Assembly: GCF_900115345.1 (NCBI RefSeq)
Contig: NZ_FOWC01000001.1
Location: 1,178,001-1,242,000 of the forward strand
Direction: 5' to 3'
From: Amycolatopsis rubida
Lineage (GTDB): Bacteria; Actinomycetota; Actinomycetes; Mycobacteriales; Pseudonocardiaceae
DNA length: 64,000 nucleotides
Shown: positions 31,351 to 45,036 of the stretch, in pieces
Position numbering within the stretch: the stretch's first letter is position 1
Layout of the letters: the number at the start of each line of letters is the position of its first letter
Translations under genes and position numbers: made by a program
The notes under the pieces: generated by a model
The model's database searches: none
The model's input: the letters and a program-made list of their open reading frames with translations, nothing else
Told to the model about the DNA's origin: nothing

Positions 31351-31853
31351 GGACAGGCTCGGTTAGCCGGTACGTCGGCCGCGATCCGCAGGTCGCTTTG
31401 CAGCAGGTTCTTCGACACCGAAAACCCGTGCCGCAGATAGGCCGGGATCGCGCGATCCGAGGAATGCACGGTCACCCGCTCCAGTCCGGATTCCGCGGCC
31501 AGCCGCAGCGTCGCCTCGATCAGGAGCCCGCCGACGCCGCTGTCGCGCGCTTCCGGCACGACGTAGACGCATTGCACGTCGCCGCAGACCCGCGAAAAGT
31601 CCTGCGGTGTCGGCACTCTGGGGGTCAGCGCGAGGAACGCCATGCCGAGCACGTGTTCATCCCGCACCGCGACCACACAGCGATGCGTTTCGGCGTGTGC
31701 GCGGGCCCAGGCGGCGAACTCGCGTACGAAATCGGCCTGATCACCGTGCAGCGGACCGCCTCGGCCGGCAACCCATCGCCAGCGCAACGCGGCGACGGCG
31801 GGGAATTCTTCGTCGTGGGCTGGGCGGATCTCGGTGAGCGACACAGGTGTCAT
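31347..31853 (-). CDS. GNAT-family N-acetyltransferase
   Basis: 168 residues. The acetyl-CoA-binding motif region is CVYVVPEARDSGVGGLLIEATLRLAAESGLERVTVHSS, with motif B PAYLRHGFSVSK. The amine acceptor is unknown. It is monocistronic; its TAG stop overlaps that of the convergent regulator by 4 bases in total. Confidence 0.88.
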   Translation of the reverse strand: MTPVSLTEIRPAHDEEFPAVAALRWRWVAGRGGPLHGDQADFVREFAAWARAHAETHRCVVAVRDEHVLGMAFLALTPRVPTPQDFSRVCGDVQCVYVVPEARDSGVGGLLIEATLRLAAESGLERVTVHSSDRAIPAYLRHGFSVSKNLLQSDLRIAADVPANRACP

Positions 31854-31874
31854 TTCCGAAGCTGGCGGAAGGAT

Positions 31875-31911
31875 GGACCCGGCCGACCGGGGGAGGGTGC
31901 CGGCCGGGTCC
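31875..31911 (-). terminator. Hairpin terminator of the diguanylate cyclase gene
   Basis: An 11-bp perfect stem, GGACCCGGCCG (31875-31885) pairing with 31901-31911, and a 15-base loop. It starts 8 bases beyond the minus-strand stop at 31919. Confidence 0.75.
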
Positions 31912-31918
31912 GAGGTCG

Positions 31919-33208
31919 TCAGGCGACTGCCGCGAGTTCCCGGGCCGGCGTGACCGAGCCGACGACCCGGTTGCGGCCGCTGTCCTTCGCCGCATACACC
32001 GCAGCGTCCGCCGCGGCCATGACTTCTTCGATGCTTGTCCCGTCCAGCGGGAACGCGGCTACCCCGATCGACGCGGTCCGGTTCTCGATCGAGACCGACT
32101 CGCCTTCGTTCGTCTGGGTCGGGATCACCAGTTCGCTGATCCGCTGCCGGATTCGTTCCGCTGTCACGATCGCGTCTTCCTTCGACGTCGACGGCAGCAG
32201 CGCGACGAACTCCTCGCCGCCGAACCGGCCGACGAGGTCGTGTGCCCTCGTCTCCTGTTTCACCACGGCGGCAACGGCCTTGAGCACGGCATCGCCCGCG
32301 AGGTGGCCGAACGTGTCATTGATCCGCTTGAAGTGGTCGAGGTCGATCATCAGCGCGCCGAAGCTGCCGTTCTCGCGCTCGGCGCGGGAAATCTCGCGCT
32401 GCGCGCCGTCCTGCCAGGTGGTGGCGTTGAGCAGCTGGGTCTTCTGGTCCGTGGTCGCGAGTTCCTCAAGCCGCTTGATCAGCATCGACCGCTGCAGCAC
32501 GTACAGCGGGAGGATCACCATCACCGACAGCAGCGGTTCGTGGCTCAGCACCATCACGAGCAGTCCGCCGACGCACAGGGTCGCCAGTTCCAGCAGGTTG
32601 TCGTCCATTGTGCCCAGGCACGATTCGGGCGTCGCCTTCGCCGGGTCGGTCAGGTACAGGCCAAGGCCGGTCAGCGCGGTGTTGACCAGGAAGTATCCGA
32701 GCGCGCCCGCCACCACGGTGGTGACGCTGTGGCCGTCCGCGAGGTGTCCGGCCAGCGCGGCGCCGAAACCGGACAGGATCATCGTGGTCGCGTTGGCCGC
32801 GACGCGGTGCGCCTCACCGGGGCGCGTGCCGTTCCAGCTGCGGAACGCCAGGTAGACGTAAATGATCACGCCCAGCGCGGCCACCAGCTGCGGCGGCACC
32901 AGCAGCGCCGCCGGAAGCAGCCACACCGAGGTGACGGTGATGTGCGGGCCCTGGCTCAGCATCCGGCGCTGCCGCTCGATCTGCCGCGTGACCTCGGTCT
33001 GCGCGATCGCCAGTCCGGCGAGCATGCCGAGGATGCCGATCTGGCCGAGGCTGACCGGGAACACCAGTGTGCTGACCACGGTGAGCACCACCGTGACGGC
33101 CATGCTCGTCAGCGTGACCGCGACCCACTGCCGCGGCCGGGACCAGAGCGTCCACCGAGAAACCGCATCGCGCAGCCCCAGAGCAGAAAATTCCCCCGAT
33201 GTGACCAT
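31919..33208 (-). CDS. Membrane-anchored diguanylate cyclase (GGDEF domain)
   Basis: 429 residues. The N-terminal half (about 30-250) has six or more hydrophobic helices; the C-terminal half is a GGDEF domain (about 255-415). The active site reads GRFGGEEFVALL, an intact GG[DE]EF signature. The metal-binding LMIDLDHFKRINDTFGHLAGD and the substrate-loop DLVGR are also present, so it should make c-di-GMP. No EAL domain is present. An RxxD inhibitory site is not obvious. In streptomycetes c-di-GMP governs the developmental switch through BldD; such a role here is inference. Confidence 0.92.
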   Translation of the reverse strand: MVTSGEFSALGLRDAVSRWTLWSRPRQWVAVTLTSMAVTVVLTVVSTLVFPVSLGQIGILGMLAGLAIAQTEVTRQIERQRRMLSQGPHITVTSVWLLPAALLVPPQLVAALGVIIYVYLAFRSWNGTRPGEAHRVAANATTMILSGFGAALAGHLADGHSVTTVVAGALGYFLVNTALTGLGLYLTDPAKATPESCLGTMDDNLLELATLCVGGLLVMVLSHEPLLSVMVILPLYVLQRSMLIKRLEELATTDQKTQLLNATTWQDGAQREISRAERENGSFGALMIDLDHFKRINDTFGHLAGDAVLKAVAAVVKQETRAHDLVGRFGGEEFVALLPSTSKEDAIVTAERIRQRISELVIPTQTNEGESVSIENRTASIGVAAFPLDGTSIEEVMAAADAAVYAAKDSGRNRVVGSVTPARELAAVA

Positions 33209-33426
33209 TCTTCCCCCCGAGTCTTGCGCGGATCTCCAGTGACGCTCGCCTTACTCACAGTTTCAGACCGTTTGCCGCCTGTCCACAAGGGCCTTAGGTG
33301 TGTACATTTTTCCCGAACACGCCGGATGAAGGGTGACCAGCGATGCGCAGCAAGGAACAGTGACCGCGTAGCAGCACCGCAAGGTCGCGCAGGTCAGAGC
33401 CTCACGCGCGGGGCATGTCGGGGTAT

Positions 33427-34686
33427 TCAGGCATGTTCGGCGCGTGTGGCTTCCTTCGCTGACCCGTCTTCAGCCTGTCCGGAAAAGCTCCGCTGCCACG
33501 CGATCGCGAGCGGAATCGTGATCAGCAGGCCGGCCAATCCGAAGATCCCGACCGTCGTCTGCGCGCTCACGTGGTCCGCGATGACCCCGCCGATCAGCGG
33601 CGTCACGCCCATCGTCGTGGTCAATCCGGTGTTCGACAGCCCCATCGTCTGCGCCCGGCTCTCGTCCGGGACCGCGACCGTCAGCGACGCCGTCGCCTGC
33701 AGCAGCGCGATCGTGCCGAAGCCGCCGGAGATCACGAACAGGATCACCGAGACGATCGGGCCCGGCTGCAGGAAGCAGAGCAGCAGCGGGATCGCGGCGA
33801 GTGCGGTCATCGGGCCGATCAGCTTCGGCCGGATCGCGGCGGGCACCCAGCGCGTGTAGATGAACGTGAAGATCACGCTGCCCACCGGATCGGCGGCAAG
33901 CAGAAAGCCGATCATCTCGGACCCGCCGCCCGAGGAAGCGACGTAGGGCGCGGCAATGCCCTCGTACACCGGCATCAGCCCGGCGAGCCAGGTGAAGACC
34001 ATCAAGGAACGCAACGCCGTGGTCGCGAAGGCGACGCGGCCGCCCGCGCTCAGCGAGGAGAAGAACGGCTTGCGCTTTTCGCCGCTGGCCGCCGCGGGGC
34101 GGGCCTTGAGTCCGAAGCGGAGGAAGAGCGCGGAGAGCACGAAGGTGCCCGCGTCGAGCACCAGGGCGAGGCGGGCGTCCATCGCGAGCAGCAGCGCGCC
34201 GCCGCCGGCGAAACCGAGCAGCTGCGCGGATTGGACCGTCATGCTCCGGATGCCCATGCCGACCACGAATCGGTCGCCTTCGAGCACCTGCGGAAGCAAC
34301 GCCAGCTGAGACGCCTTGAACGGCGGATTCAGCAGCGAAACACAGCCGACGAGCACGCATAGTGCCCAGAACGGCAGTCCGGGAATGGCAACGCACAGAA
34401 TCAGCGCCGCGCGGGTGAGGTCGACGGTGACCATGACCGCCCGGCGCGGGAAGCGGTCGGCGAATCCGGTGAGGAAGATGCCGCCCAGCAGCGACGGGAA
34501 GAATGTGAGCGCGTAGGTGAGGCCGGTCAGCGTCGCCGAACCGGTGTTGGCGTAGACCAGGACGGACAACGCGACCCTGGCGAGCTGGTCACCGGCGATC
34601 GACAGCAGTTCGCCGAACCACATCGCGCGGAACTCGGCGACTCCGAACACCTCGCGGAACGTGACCCGGTGTGGTGCTGTCGTCAT
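33427..34686 (-). CDS. MFS transporter (enterobactin-exporter-like MFS_3)
   Basis: 419 residues, 12 predicted helices. Features are REVFGVAEFRAMWFGELLSIAGDQLARVALSVLVY at the start and motif A-like GFADRFPRRAVM between helices 2 and 3; it ends with a short charged tail. This subfamily exports siderophores, macrolides or other small metabolites. I chose ATG 34686, with GGGGAG about 8 bases upstream, over an in-frame start 13 codons earlier. An 11-bp-period direct repeat lies upstream and may be a response-regulator site. Confidence 0.88.
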   Translation of the reverse strand: MTTAPHRVTFREVFGVAEFRAMWFGELLSIAGDQLARVALSVLVYANTGSATLTGLTYALTFFPSLLGGIFLTGFADRFPRRAVMVTVDLTRAALILCVAIPGLPFWALCVLVGCVSLLNPPFKASQLALLPQVLEGDRFVVGMGIRSMTVQSAQLLGFAGGGALLLAMDARLALVLDAGTFVLSALFLRFGLKARPAAASGEKRKPFFSSLSAGGRVAFATTALRSLMVFTWLAGLMPVYEGIAAPYVASSGGGSEMIGFLLAADPVGSVIFTFIYTRWVPAAIRPKLIGPMTALAAIPLLLCFLQPGPIVSVILFVISGGFGTIALLQATASLTVAVPDESRAQTMGLSNTGLTTTMGVTPLIGGVIADHVSAQTTVGIFGLAGLLITIPLAIAWQRSFSGQAEDGSAKEATRAEHA

Positions 34687-34726
34687 GCGTGTTCTCCCCG
34701 CTGCTGTGTGCGGACTGTGCCGCACT

Positions 34727-34773
34727 GGTGACCAACGGGTGACCCTAGATCCTCCTGGTCACGGGCCGGTCAC
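34727..34773. promoter_or_regulatory. Two 11-bp-period direct-repeat pairs
   Basis: GGTGACC at 34727 and 34738, and GGTCAC at 34757 and 34768. Each pair repeats with an 11-base period, about one helical turn. Read toward the MFS gene the first pair is GGTCACC-N4-GGTCACC, one base per unit from the Streptomyces PhoP box GTTCACC. The second pair faces the other gene. Confidence 0.5.
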
Positions 34774-34990
34774 ACGAAGTGAGTTGTCAAGCTCAGTGTC
34801 TCGTGACGGTTGGTGATTCTCTAGGTTCTTTCGCCGGTATCCGACAGGTCACGGTCAGTTCGCCACGTGTCCAGACGATAGCGCTCCGCACTCCCCGCTG
34901 GGGCCGCTTCGATATTTGTGGTTTGTGACACATCCTTTCGGGTGGCTCGTCCGCAGTGTGGAATGGCCGCCGCCCGGCCGCCTAGCCGCG

Positions 34991-34996
34991 TAGCTT
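34991..34996 (+). promoter_or_regulatory. -10 element of a leaderless promoter (FAD/NAD(P)-binding protein)
   Basis: TAGCTT, then 7 bases, then GTG at 35004, with no ribosome binding site between. Confidence 0.5.
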
Positions 34997-35003
34997 CGCC
35001 CAG

Positions 35004-40644
<5,641 letters not shown>

Positions 40645-40695
40645 TCTTTCCGGTTGAGCGGCCCGGCTGGTTTCCCGCTGGCCTGGCCGTTGTGC

Positions 40696-41193
40696 CTAGC
40701 GAACCGTTGTGGTGACCGGGGTTTGGTTGCGGAACAGGTCGAGCACCGGGCAATGCTCGTCCGCCGCGCGGCGGAGTTGTTCGTAGACCTCGGGCGCGGC
40801 CGGGCCGTCGAGTTCCACGGACACCCGCACGTCGCTGAAGCCGGGCCGGGTCGATTCGTCGAAGCCGAAGAAGCCGTGGAGGTCCAGGTCGCCGTCCACC
40901 TGCACGCGCACTGCGTCCAGCGGGATGCCGAGGCGGGCGGCCCAGAACTGGTACGTGATCACCTGGCAGGACCCGAGCGCGGCCAGCGCGTACTCGACCG
41001 GGTTCGCCGCCTGGTCGGTGCCGCCGAGTTCGGGCGGCTCGTCCACAGTGAACGCGTGGTCGCGCACCCGGACGTCCACCACGGTCGCGGTGTTCTCGGC
41101 CAGCGCGTGCTCGACGCTGAACGACACCGCCGCGTTGTGCCGGTCCGTCCGCACGGCCTGGCGGGTGCCGTCGATGACGTCGGTCAGTGACAT
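40696..41193 (-). CDS. OsmC-family peroxiredoxin-like protein
   Basis: 165 residues. The two redox cysteines are in AALGSCQVITYQFWA and DEHCPVLDLF, with the preceding PELGGTDQAANPVEYAL loop typical of OsmC/Ohr proteins. It reduces organic hydroperoxides or acts as a thiol-dependent detoxifier. A perfect AGGAGG lies 5 bases before ATG 41193. It converges on purA and is divergent from an LLM flavoprotein gene. Confidence 0.92.
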   Translation of the reverse strand: MSLTDVIDGTRQAVRTDRHNAAVSFSVEHALAENTATVVDVRVRDHAFTVDEPPELGGTDQAANPVEYALAALGSCQVITYQFWAARLGIPLDAVRVQVDGDLDLHGFFGFDESTRPGFSDVRVSVELDGPAAPEVYEQLRRAADEHCPVLDLFRNQTPVTTTVR

Positions 41194-41329
41194 CGGTCCT
41201 CCTGGATTCGTCGGACGTCCAGGGTGCGGGTCTGCTGGGGCACGGGGCAGGGGCTCTCGGCGGCTGAGAACGCGGCTGGCGCAAAGGCACCGGGTTGTCC
41301 TAATTGGCGGGAAACCGGCGGTGTACCTG

Positions 41330-41335
41330 GATAAT
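41330..41335 (+). promoter_or_regulatory. -10 element of a leaderless promoter (LLM gene)
   Basis: GATAAT, five of six matches to TATAAT, ends 8 bases before ATG 41344. Confidence 0.5.
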
Positions 41336-41343
41336 TGGAAGGT

Positions 41344-42246
41344 ATGAGCGTCGGACTGACCGTGCCTGCCCGTCCGCAGGCGAACATCACTGTGCCCGAA
41401 GTGCTGGACCAGGCGCGCGAGGCCGAGGAGGCGGGCGCGGCGTCGATCTGGTTCTCCCAGCTGCCCTCCGGTCACGACGCGCTGGCGCTGGCCGCGCTGG
41501 CCGGCCAGGTGACGTCGCGAGTCGAGATCGGCACGTCCGTCGTGCCGATCTATCCGCGGCATCCGCTGACGCTGGCCGCCGCGGCGCGCACGGCGAGCGA
41601 GGCGTCCGCCGGGCGGTTCACGCTCGGCATCGGTCTTGGCGCGAAGAACTTCCTCGAACCCGTCTACGGCACGCCGTATCCGCCGCCGGTGCGGCACCTG
41701 CGCGAATACCTGACTGTTCTGCGGGCGTTGTTCGCTGGCGAGCAAGTCGACTTCACCGGCTCGACGGTCGAGGTGCACCTGTCGGAACCGGCACCGGCCG
41801 CGCCGGTGCCGGTGCTCGTCGCCGCGATGGGGCCGCAAGCATTGCGGGCGACTGGGGAGCTGGCTGACGGCACGCTGCCGTACCTGGCCAGCCCGCGGGC
41901 TATCTCGAACCTGATCGTGCCCGGGATCGGTCCTGGCAAGCGCGTGATCGCGGCTGTCCCGGCAGTGGTGACCAGCGACGTCGACGCGGTGCGCGAACTC
42001 GCGGTGCAGCAACTCGGCTTCTACGGTTCGATCCCGTCGTATCAGCGCATCCTGAAGGAGGGCGGCGTCGAAAGCGCGGCGGAGCTGGTGTTGATCGGCG
42101 ACGAGGAGACGGTCGCCGCCGGCGTGCGGCGTTACTTCGACGCCGGCGCGACCGACGTGCTGCTCACCCAGACCGCCCTGCACACCGACGAGGACCGGCG
42201 GCGTACCTGGCGATTGACGGGCGAGCTCAACTCATCCGGTTCGTAA
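41344..42246 (+). CDS. LLM-class F420-dependent oxidoreductase (TIGR03564-like)
   Basis: 300 residues. Luciferase-like barrel markers are ASIWFSQLPSGHDALALAALAG, IGTSVVPIYPRHPLTLAAAARTA, GRFTLGIGLG and VPVLVAAMGPQALRATGELADGT. The last is the phosphate-binding loop typical of the family. Probable cofactor F420; substrate unknown. GATAAT 8 bases upstream of the ATG suggests a leaderless transcript. Its last 20 bases overlap the 3' end of the convergent antiporter gene. Confidence 0.9.
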   Translation: MSVGLTVPARPQANITVPEVLDQAREAEEAGAASIWFSQLPSGHDALALAALAGQVTSRVEIGTSVVPIYPRHPLTLAAAARTASEASAGRFTLGIGLGAKNFLEPVYGTPYPPPVRHLREYLTVLRALFAGEQVDFTGSTVEVHLSEPAPAAPVPVLVAAMGPQALRATGELADGTLPYLASPRAISNLIVPGIGPGKRVIAAVPAVVTSDVDAVRELAVQQLGFYGSIPSYQRILKEGGVESAAELVLIGDEETVAAGVRRYFDAGATDVLLTQTALHTDEDRRRTWRLTGELNSSGS

Positions 42247-43873
42247 GCGTTGTCGTTACGGACATCTCTTCCAGGTCGAGTTCGCGCAGGACCTTCTGCA
42301 GGACGTCGTCGTCAAGGCGGCCGGCGCGGTTCTCCTCGATCATCGCTGCTCGCTGAGTGATGAGAAGTTCCCGCCGCGCCTTGGCGAACTGCGCTTGCGG
42401 ACTGTCGCGGCGCTCCTCGCCGGACAGGGTGATCGCGGCCTGCGCGAACCGGTAACGGGTGTCCACCACGCGTTCCAGTCGTTCTTCGAGCCGTTTCATC
42501 TTCTCCGGCTCTATGTCTAAAGTGGACAGTTGGTCCCGGGCGAGTTCACGCAGCCGTTCGTGCGCGGCTTTCTGCGCGATCTTGCGCGCGGCCAGTTCCT
42601 CGGCCTGGTCGCGCGCGTCCTCGTCCGGGTCTTGGACTTTGAGCAGCCGGATCAGTGGTGGCAGCGTGAGCCCTTGGATGAGCACGGTCCCGACCGCGAC
42701 GGAGAACGCGAACAGCTGGATCTCCGCGCGACCAGGCGTATCCGCAGGCACGCCGGACGCGGCGGCGATGGTGACGACGCCACGCATCCCGGTCCAGGAG
42801 ATCACCGCCAGCGAACGCCAGGCAGGCGGATCGTGCTTCGTGCGTCTGAGAAGTTGCAGCGACCGGGGCAGGTAGCTGGACAGGAAGACCGCGGGAATCC
42901 GCACGAACATCGTGGCGAGCAACACGACGATCGCCGACAACGCGAGCGTCCCGTTGTCTCGTGCGGCATGCTGCGCCCCGTCGAGCACGAACGGCAGCTG
43001 CAGCGCCATCAACGCGAACACCAGCGCCTCAAGCATGACGTCGATCGACGCCCAGACAGACCGGTCCTGCACCCGCGTCGCAGGCGAGGCTCGCAACGAC
43101 CGGTGCCCGAGGAACAGCCCCGCCGTGACGACCGCCAGCACGCCGGACCCGCTGAACTCCGCCCCGAACGGATGCAGGTGTTCAGCGGTGACGTATGCCG
43201 CGAACGGCACCACGATCCCGAATGCCGATTCGAGCAGCGGGTCGTCCAGCCTCGTGCGGATCAGCTCGACGACCCCGCCCGCGACCAGCCCGACGAGAAT
43301 GCCGAGCACCGTCGCGACAGCGAAGACCGCGAACCCGTGCCCGAGCGATCCCGCAGTCCCGACCACCGCCGCGAGCGCGACCTTGTACAGCGTGAGCGCG
43401 GCCGCGTCGTTCACCAGGCTTTCGCCGGTGAGCACCGTCATCACGCCGCGCGGCAGCCCGAGCCGCCGTCCGATCGCGACAGCCGTGACCGCGTCCGGCG
43501 GAGACACGACCGCCCCGAGCACCAGCGCCGACGCCCACGGCAAATCGGGCAGCAGCAGATGCACGACGAACGCGATCACGAACGCGGTCGCCACCACGAG
43601 CAGCACGCCAAGCGTGATGATCGGCCGCAAGTTCGCACGAAAGTGGGAGATCGAACTCTCCAGCGACGTCGAGTACAGCAGCGGCGGCAGCACGACGGTC
43701 AGGATCAGCTCGGGCTCCAACTCGACCCGCGGAACACCGGGAATCAACGCGATCCCCAGCGCGACCACCACGATGAGCAGCGGCGCGGACAGGTTGAACC
43801 GCCGGGCGACCGCGGTCAGCCCCAGCGACCCGGCGAGCACGCCGACCAGCGTCAAGGTCTCCATGCTTGGCAT
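42227..43873 (-). CDS. CPA1-family Na+/H+ antiporter
   Basis: 548 residues: about 12 membrane helices (1-400) and a cytoplasmic C-terminal tail of about 130 charged residues. Transport residues are in ALVLGAVVSPPDAVTAVAIGRRLGLPRGVMTVLTGESLVNDAAALTLYKVAL (the ND pair), and an arginine motif is in WTGMRGVVTIAAA. It is closely patterned on bacterial NhaP-type proteins, exchanging Na+ or K+ for H+. An alternative start three codons on (METLTLVG) is equally possible. It overlaps the convergent LLM gene by 20 bases. Confidence 0.93.
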   Translation of the reverse strand: MPSMETLTLVGVLAGSLGLTAVARRFNLSAPLLIVVVALGIALIPGVPRVELEPELILTVVLPPLLYSTSLESSISHFRANLRPIITLGVLLVVATAFVIAFVVHLLLPDLPWASALVLGAVVSPPDAVTAVAIGRRLGLPRGVMTVLTGESLVNDAAALTLYKVALAAVVGTAGSLGHGFAVFAVATVLGILVGLVAGGVVELIRTRLDDPLLESAFGIVVPFAAYVTAEHLHPFGAEFSGSGVLAVVTAGLFLGHRSLRASPATRVQDRSVWASIDVMLEALVFALMALQLPFVLDGAQHAARDNGTLALSAIVVLLATMFVRIPAVFLSSYLPRSLQLLRRTKHDPPAWRSLAVISWTGMRGVVTIAAASGVPADTPGRAEIQLFAFSVAVGTVLIQGLTLPPLIRLLKVQDPDEDARDQAEELAARKIAQKAAHERLRELARDQLSTLDIEPEKMKRLEERLERVVDTRYRFAQAAITLSGEERRDSPQAQFAKARRELLITQRAAMIEENRAGRLDDDVLQKVLRELDLEEMSVTTTLTNRMS

Positions 43874-45036
43874 CTTGACTCATCGATCCGGCGGGACGCG
43901 GATGGCGTGGGTTCGTGTCGGGACTCCCTTCGACGTGAGGCGGACGGGTTGGCCGCGGCCGGTTTGCTGGCGGGCCGCGTGGGGCGCTGGTGAGCGGGGC
44001 GGGCATGGGCCTTTCCGGGGCTGAGGTGTCGGGTGTGGCGGGTGGATCCGCGCTGGTGCCGGGATTCGTTGCCTTGGGGACAGTTCCCACGGGGTTAGCC
44101 GGGGGCGGCGCTGGGTGGGCGCGGAATGAGTGGATCGACGGCGGGTGCTGGGGCTCGCTGTGCGCGGGACAGTGCCGTCGGGTCGGCTGGCGGATGGTGA
44201 GGGGACGGGTGCCGGGCTGGTGGATCGACGGCGGGTGCCTGGGTTCGCTGCTTGGAGGCAGCGCCCACGGGTGTTCGTCGCCGGGTGGTCGGGCGGCCCG
44301 GTGTTGCCGTGGTGGTCGGTTATGGGTGGGCAGTGGCGTGGCTGGGCGGAGGGGATGGCTGCTTGGCGCTGAGGCGAGGACGAGTCGCTGGGGGCACGGC
44401 GGTGCGGAGGTCGGGGGCAGTGAGGGGTGAGGTCGCCGGACGGTGCCGCGTGAATGGTGGTCGGGCGGCACGGAGGAAGCCCAGGAATGGCGGACGTGGC
44501 GACGTGCCGGTTGGCGGGCTCACCCCGCCGCAGAGCGGACTCGTGGTCGGCGCACGGCGATTCGGCGAATGGCCGGCCCTGCTCGCGGACGCCGGTCAGG
44601 TGCTTCGCGGCGAAGCGGTGCAGGACCAGGCGCCGCCGGGCGGAGTGGTGCCAGGCATGGGCCGCCGGACGGGGCGGTGCAGGGCGGTGGGCCGCGCCGG
44701 ACGAAGCGGTGTCCGGGTGGAGTGGTGCCGGGCCTGGCGCTGCTGGGTGGAGTGGTGCCAGGCATGGGCCGCCGGACGGGGCGGTGCAGGGCGGTGGGCC
44801 GCGCCGGACGAAGCGGTGTCCGGGTGGAGTGGTGCTGAACGGAGTGGTGTCCGGGTGGAGTGGCGCTGGGTGGAGTGGTGCTGAACGGAGTGGTGTCGGG
44901 TGGAGTGGCGCCAAGCGCGGGCTGTCGGACGGAGCGGTGCAGGGCGGTGCGCCGGGCGAAGCGGTGCCGGGTGGAGCGGCGCCGAACGGAGTGGTGTCGG
45001 GTGGCGGAAGGTCGTCCGTCTTGGGAACTCTCGGGA
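43874..45036. repeat. 1.16-kb noncoding region of degenerate tandem repeats
   Basis: No credible gene; long open frames here are GC artefacts of Pro/Arg-rich shadow composition. A block of about 90 bases starts TGGATC at 44043, 44131 and 44221 (consensus TGGATCGACGGCGGGTGC, then a GGTTCGCTG-like stretch). An exact 87-base direct repeat lies at 44642-44728 and 44749-44835. The last 350 bases are dominated by a short G-rich motif, GGAGTGGTGYC, recurring about ten times. The array runs up to the 3' end of the APC permease gene. Confidence 0.8.
44642..44835. repeat. Exact 87-bp direct repeat
   Basis: Two identical copies (44642-44728 and 44749-44835), period 107 bp, beginning GGAGTGGTGCCAGGCATGGG. 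Identity over 87 bases inside otherwise diverged repeats points to recent duplication or gene conversion. Confidence 0.9.

Larger units (their letters stand above)
34687..35003. other. 317-bp divergent promoter region without a gene
   Basis: Contains the paired direct repeats at 34727-34773 and, at its right end, the TAGCTT -10 of the FAD/NAD(P)-binding protein gene. No open frame with codon bias is visible in between. Confidence 0.6.

Noticed and set aside
44041..44835. Repeat region as a CRISPR locus or insertion sequence
   Set aside because: No constant repeat with unique spacers, no terminal inverted repeats and no transposase.
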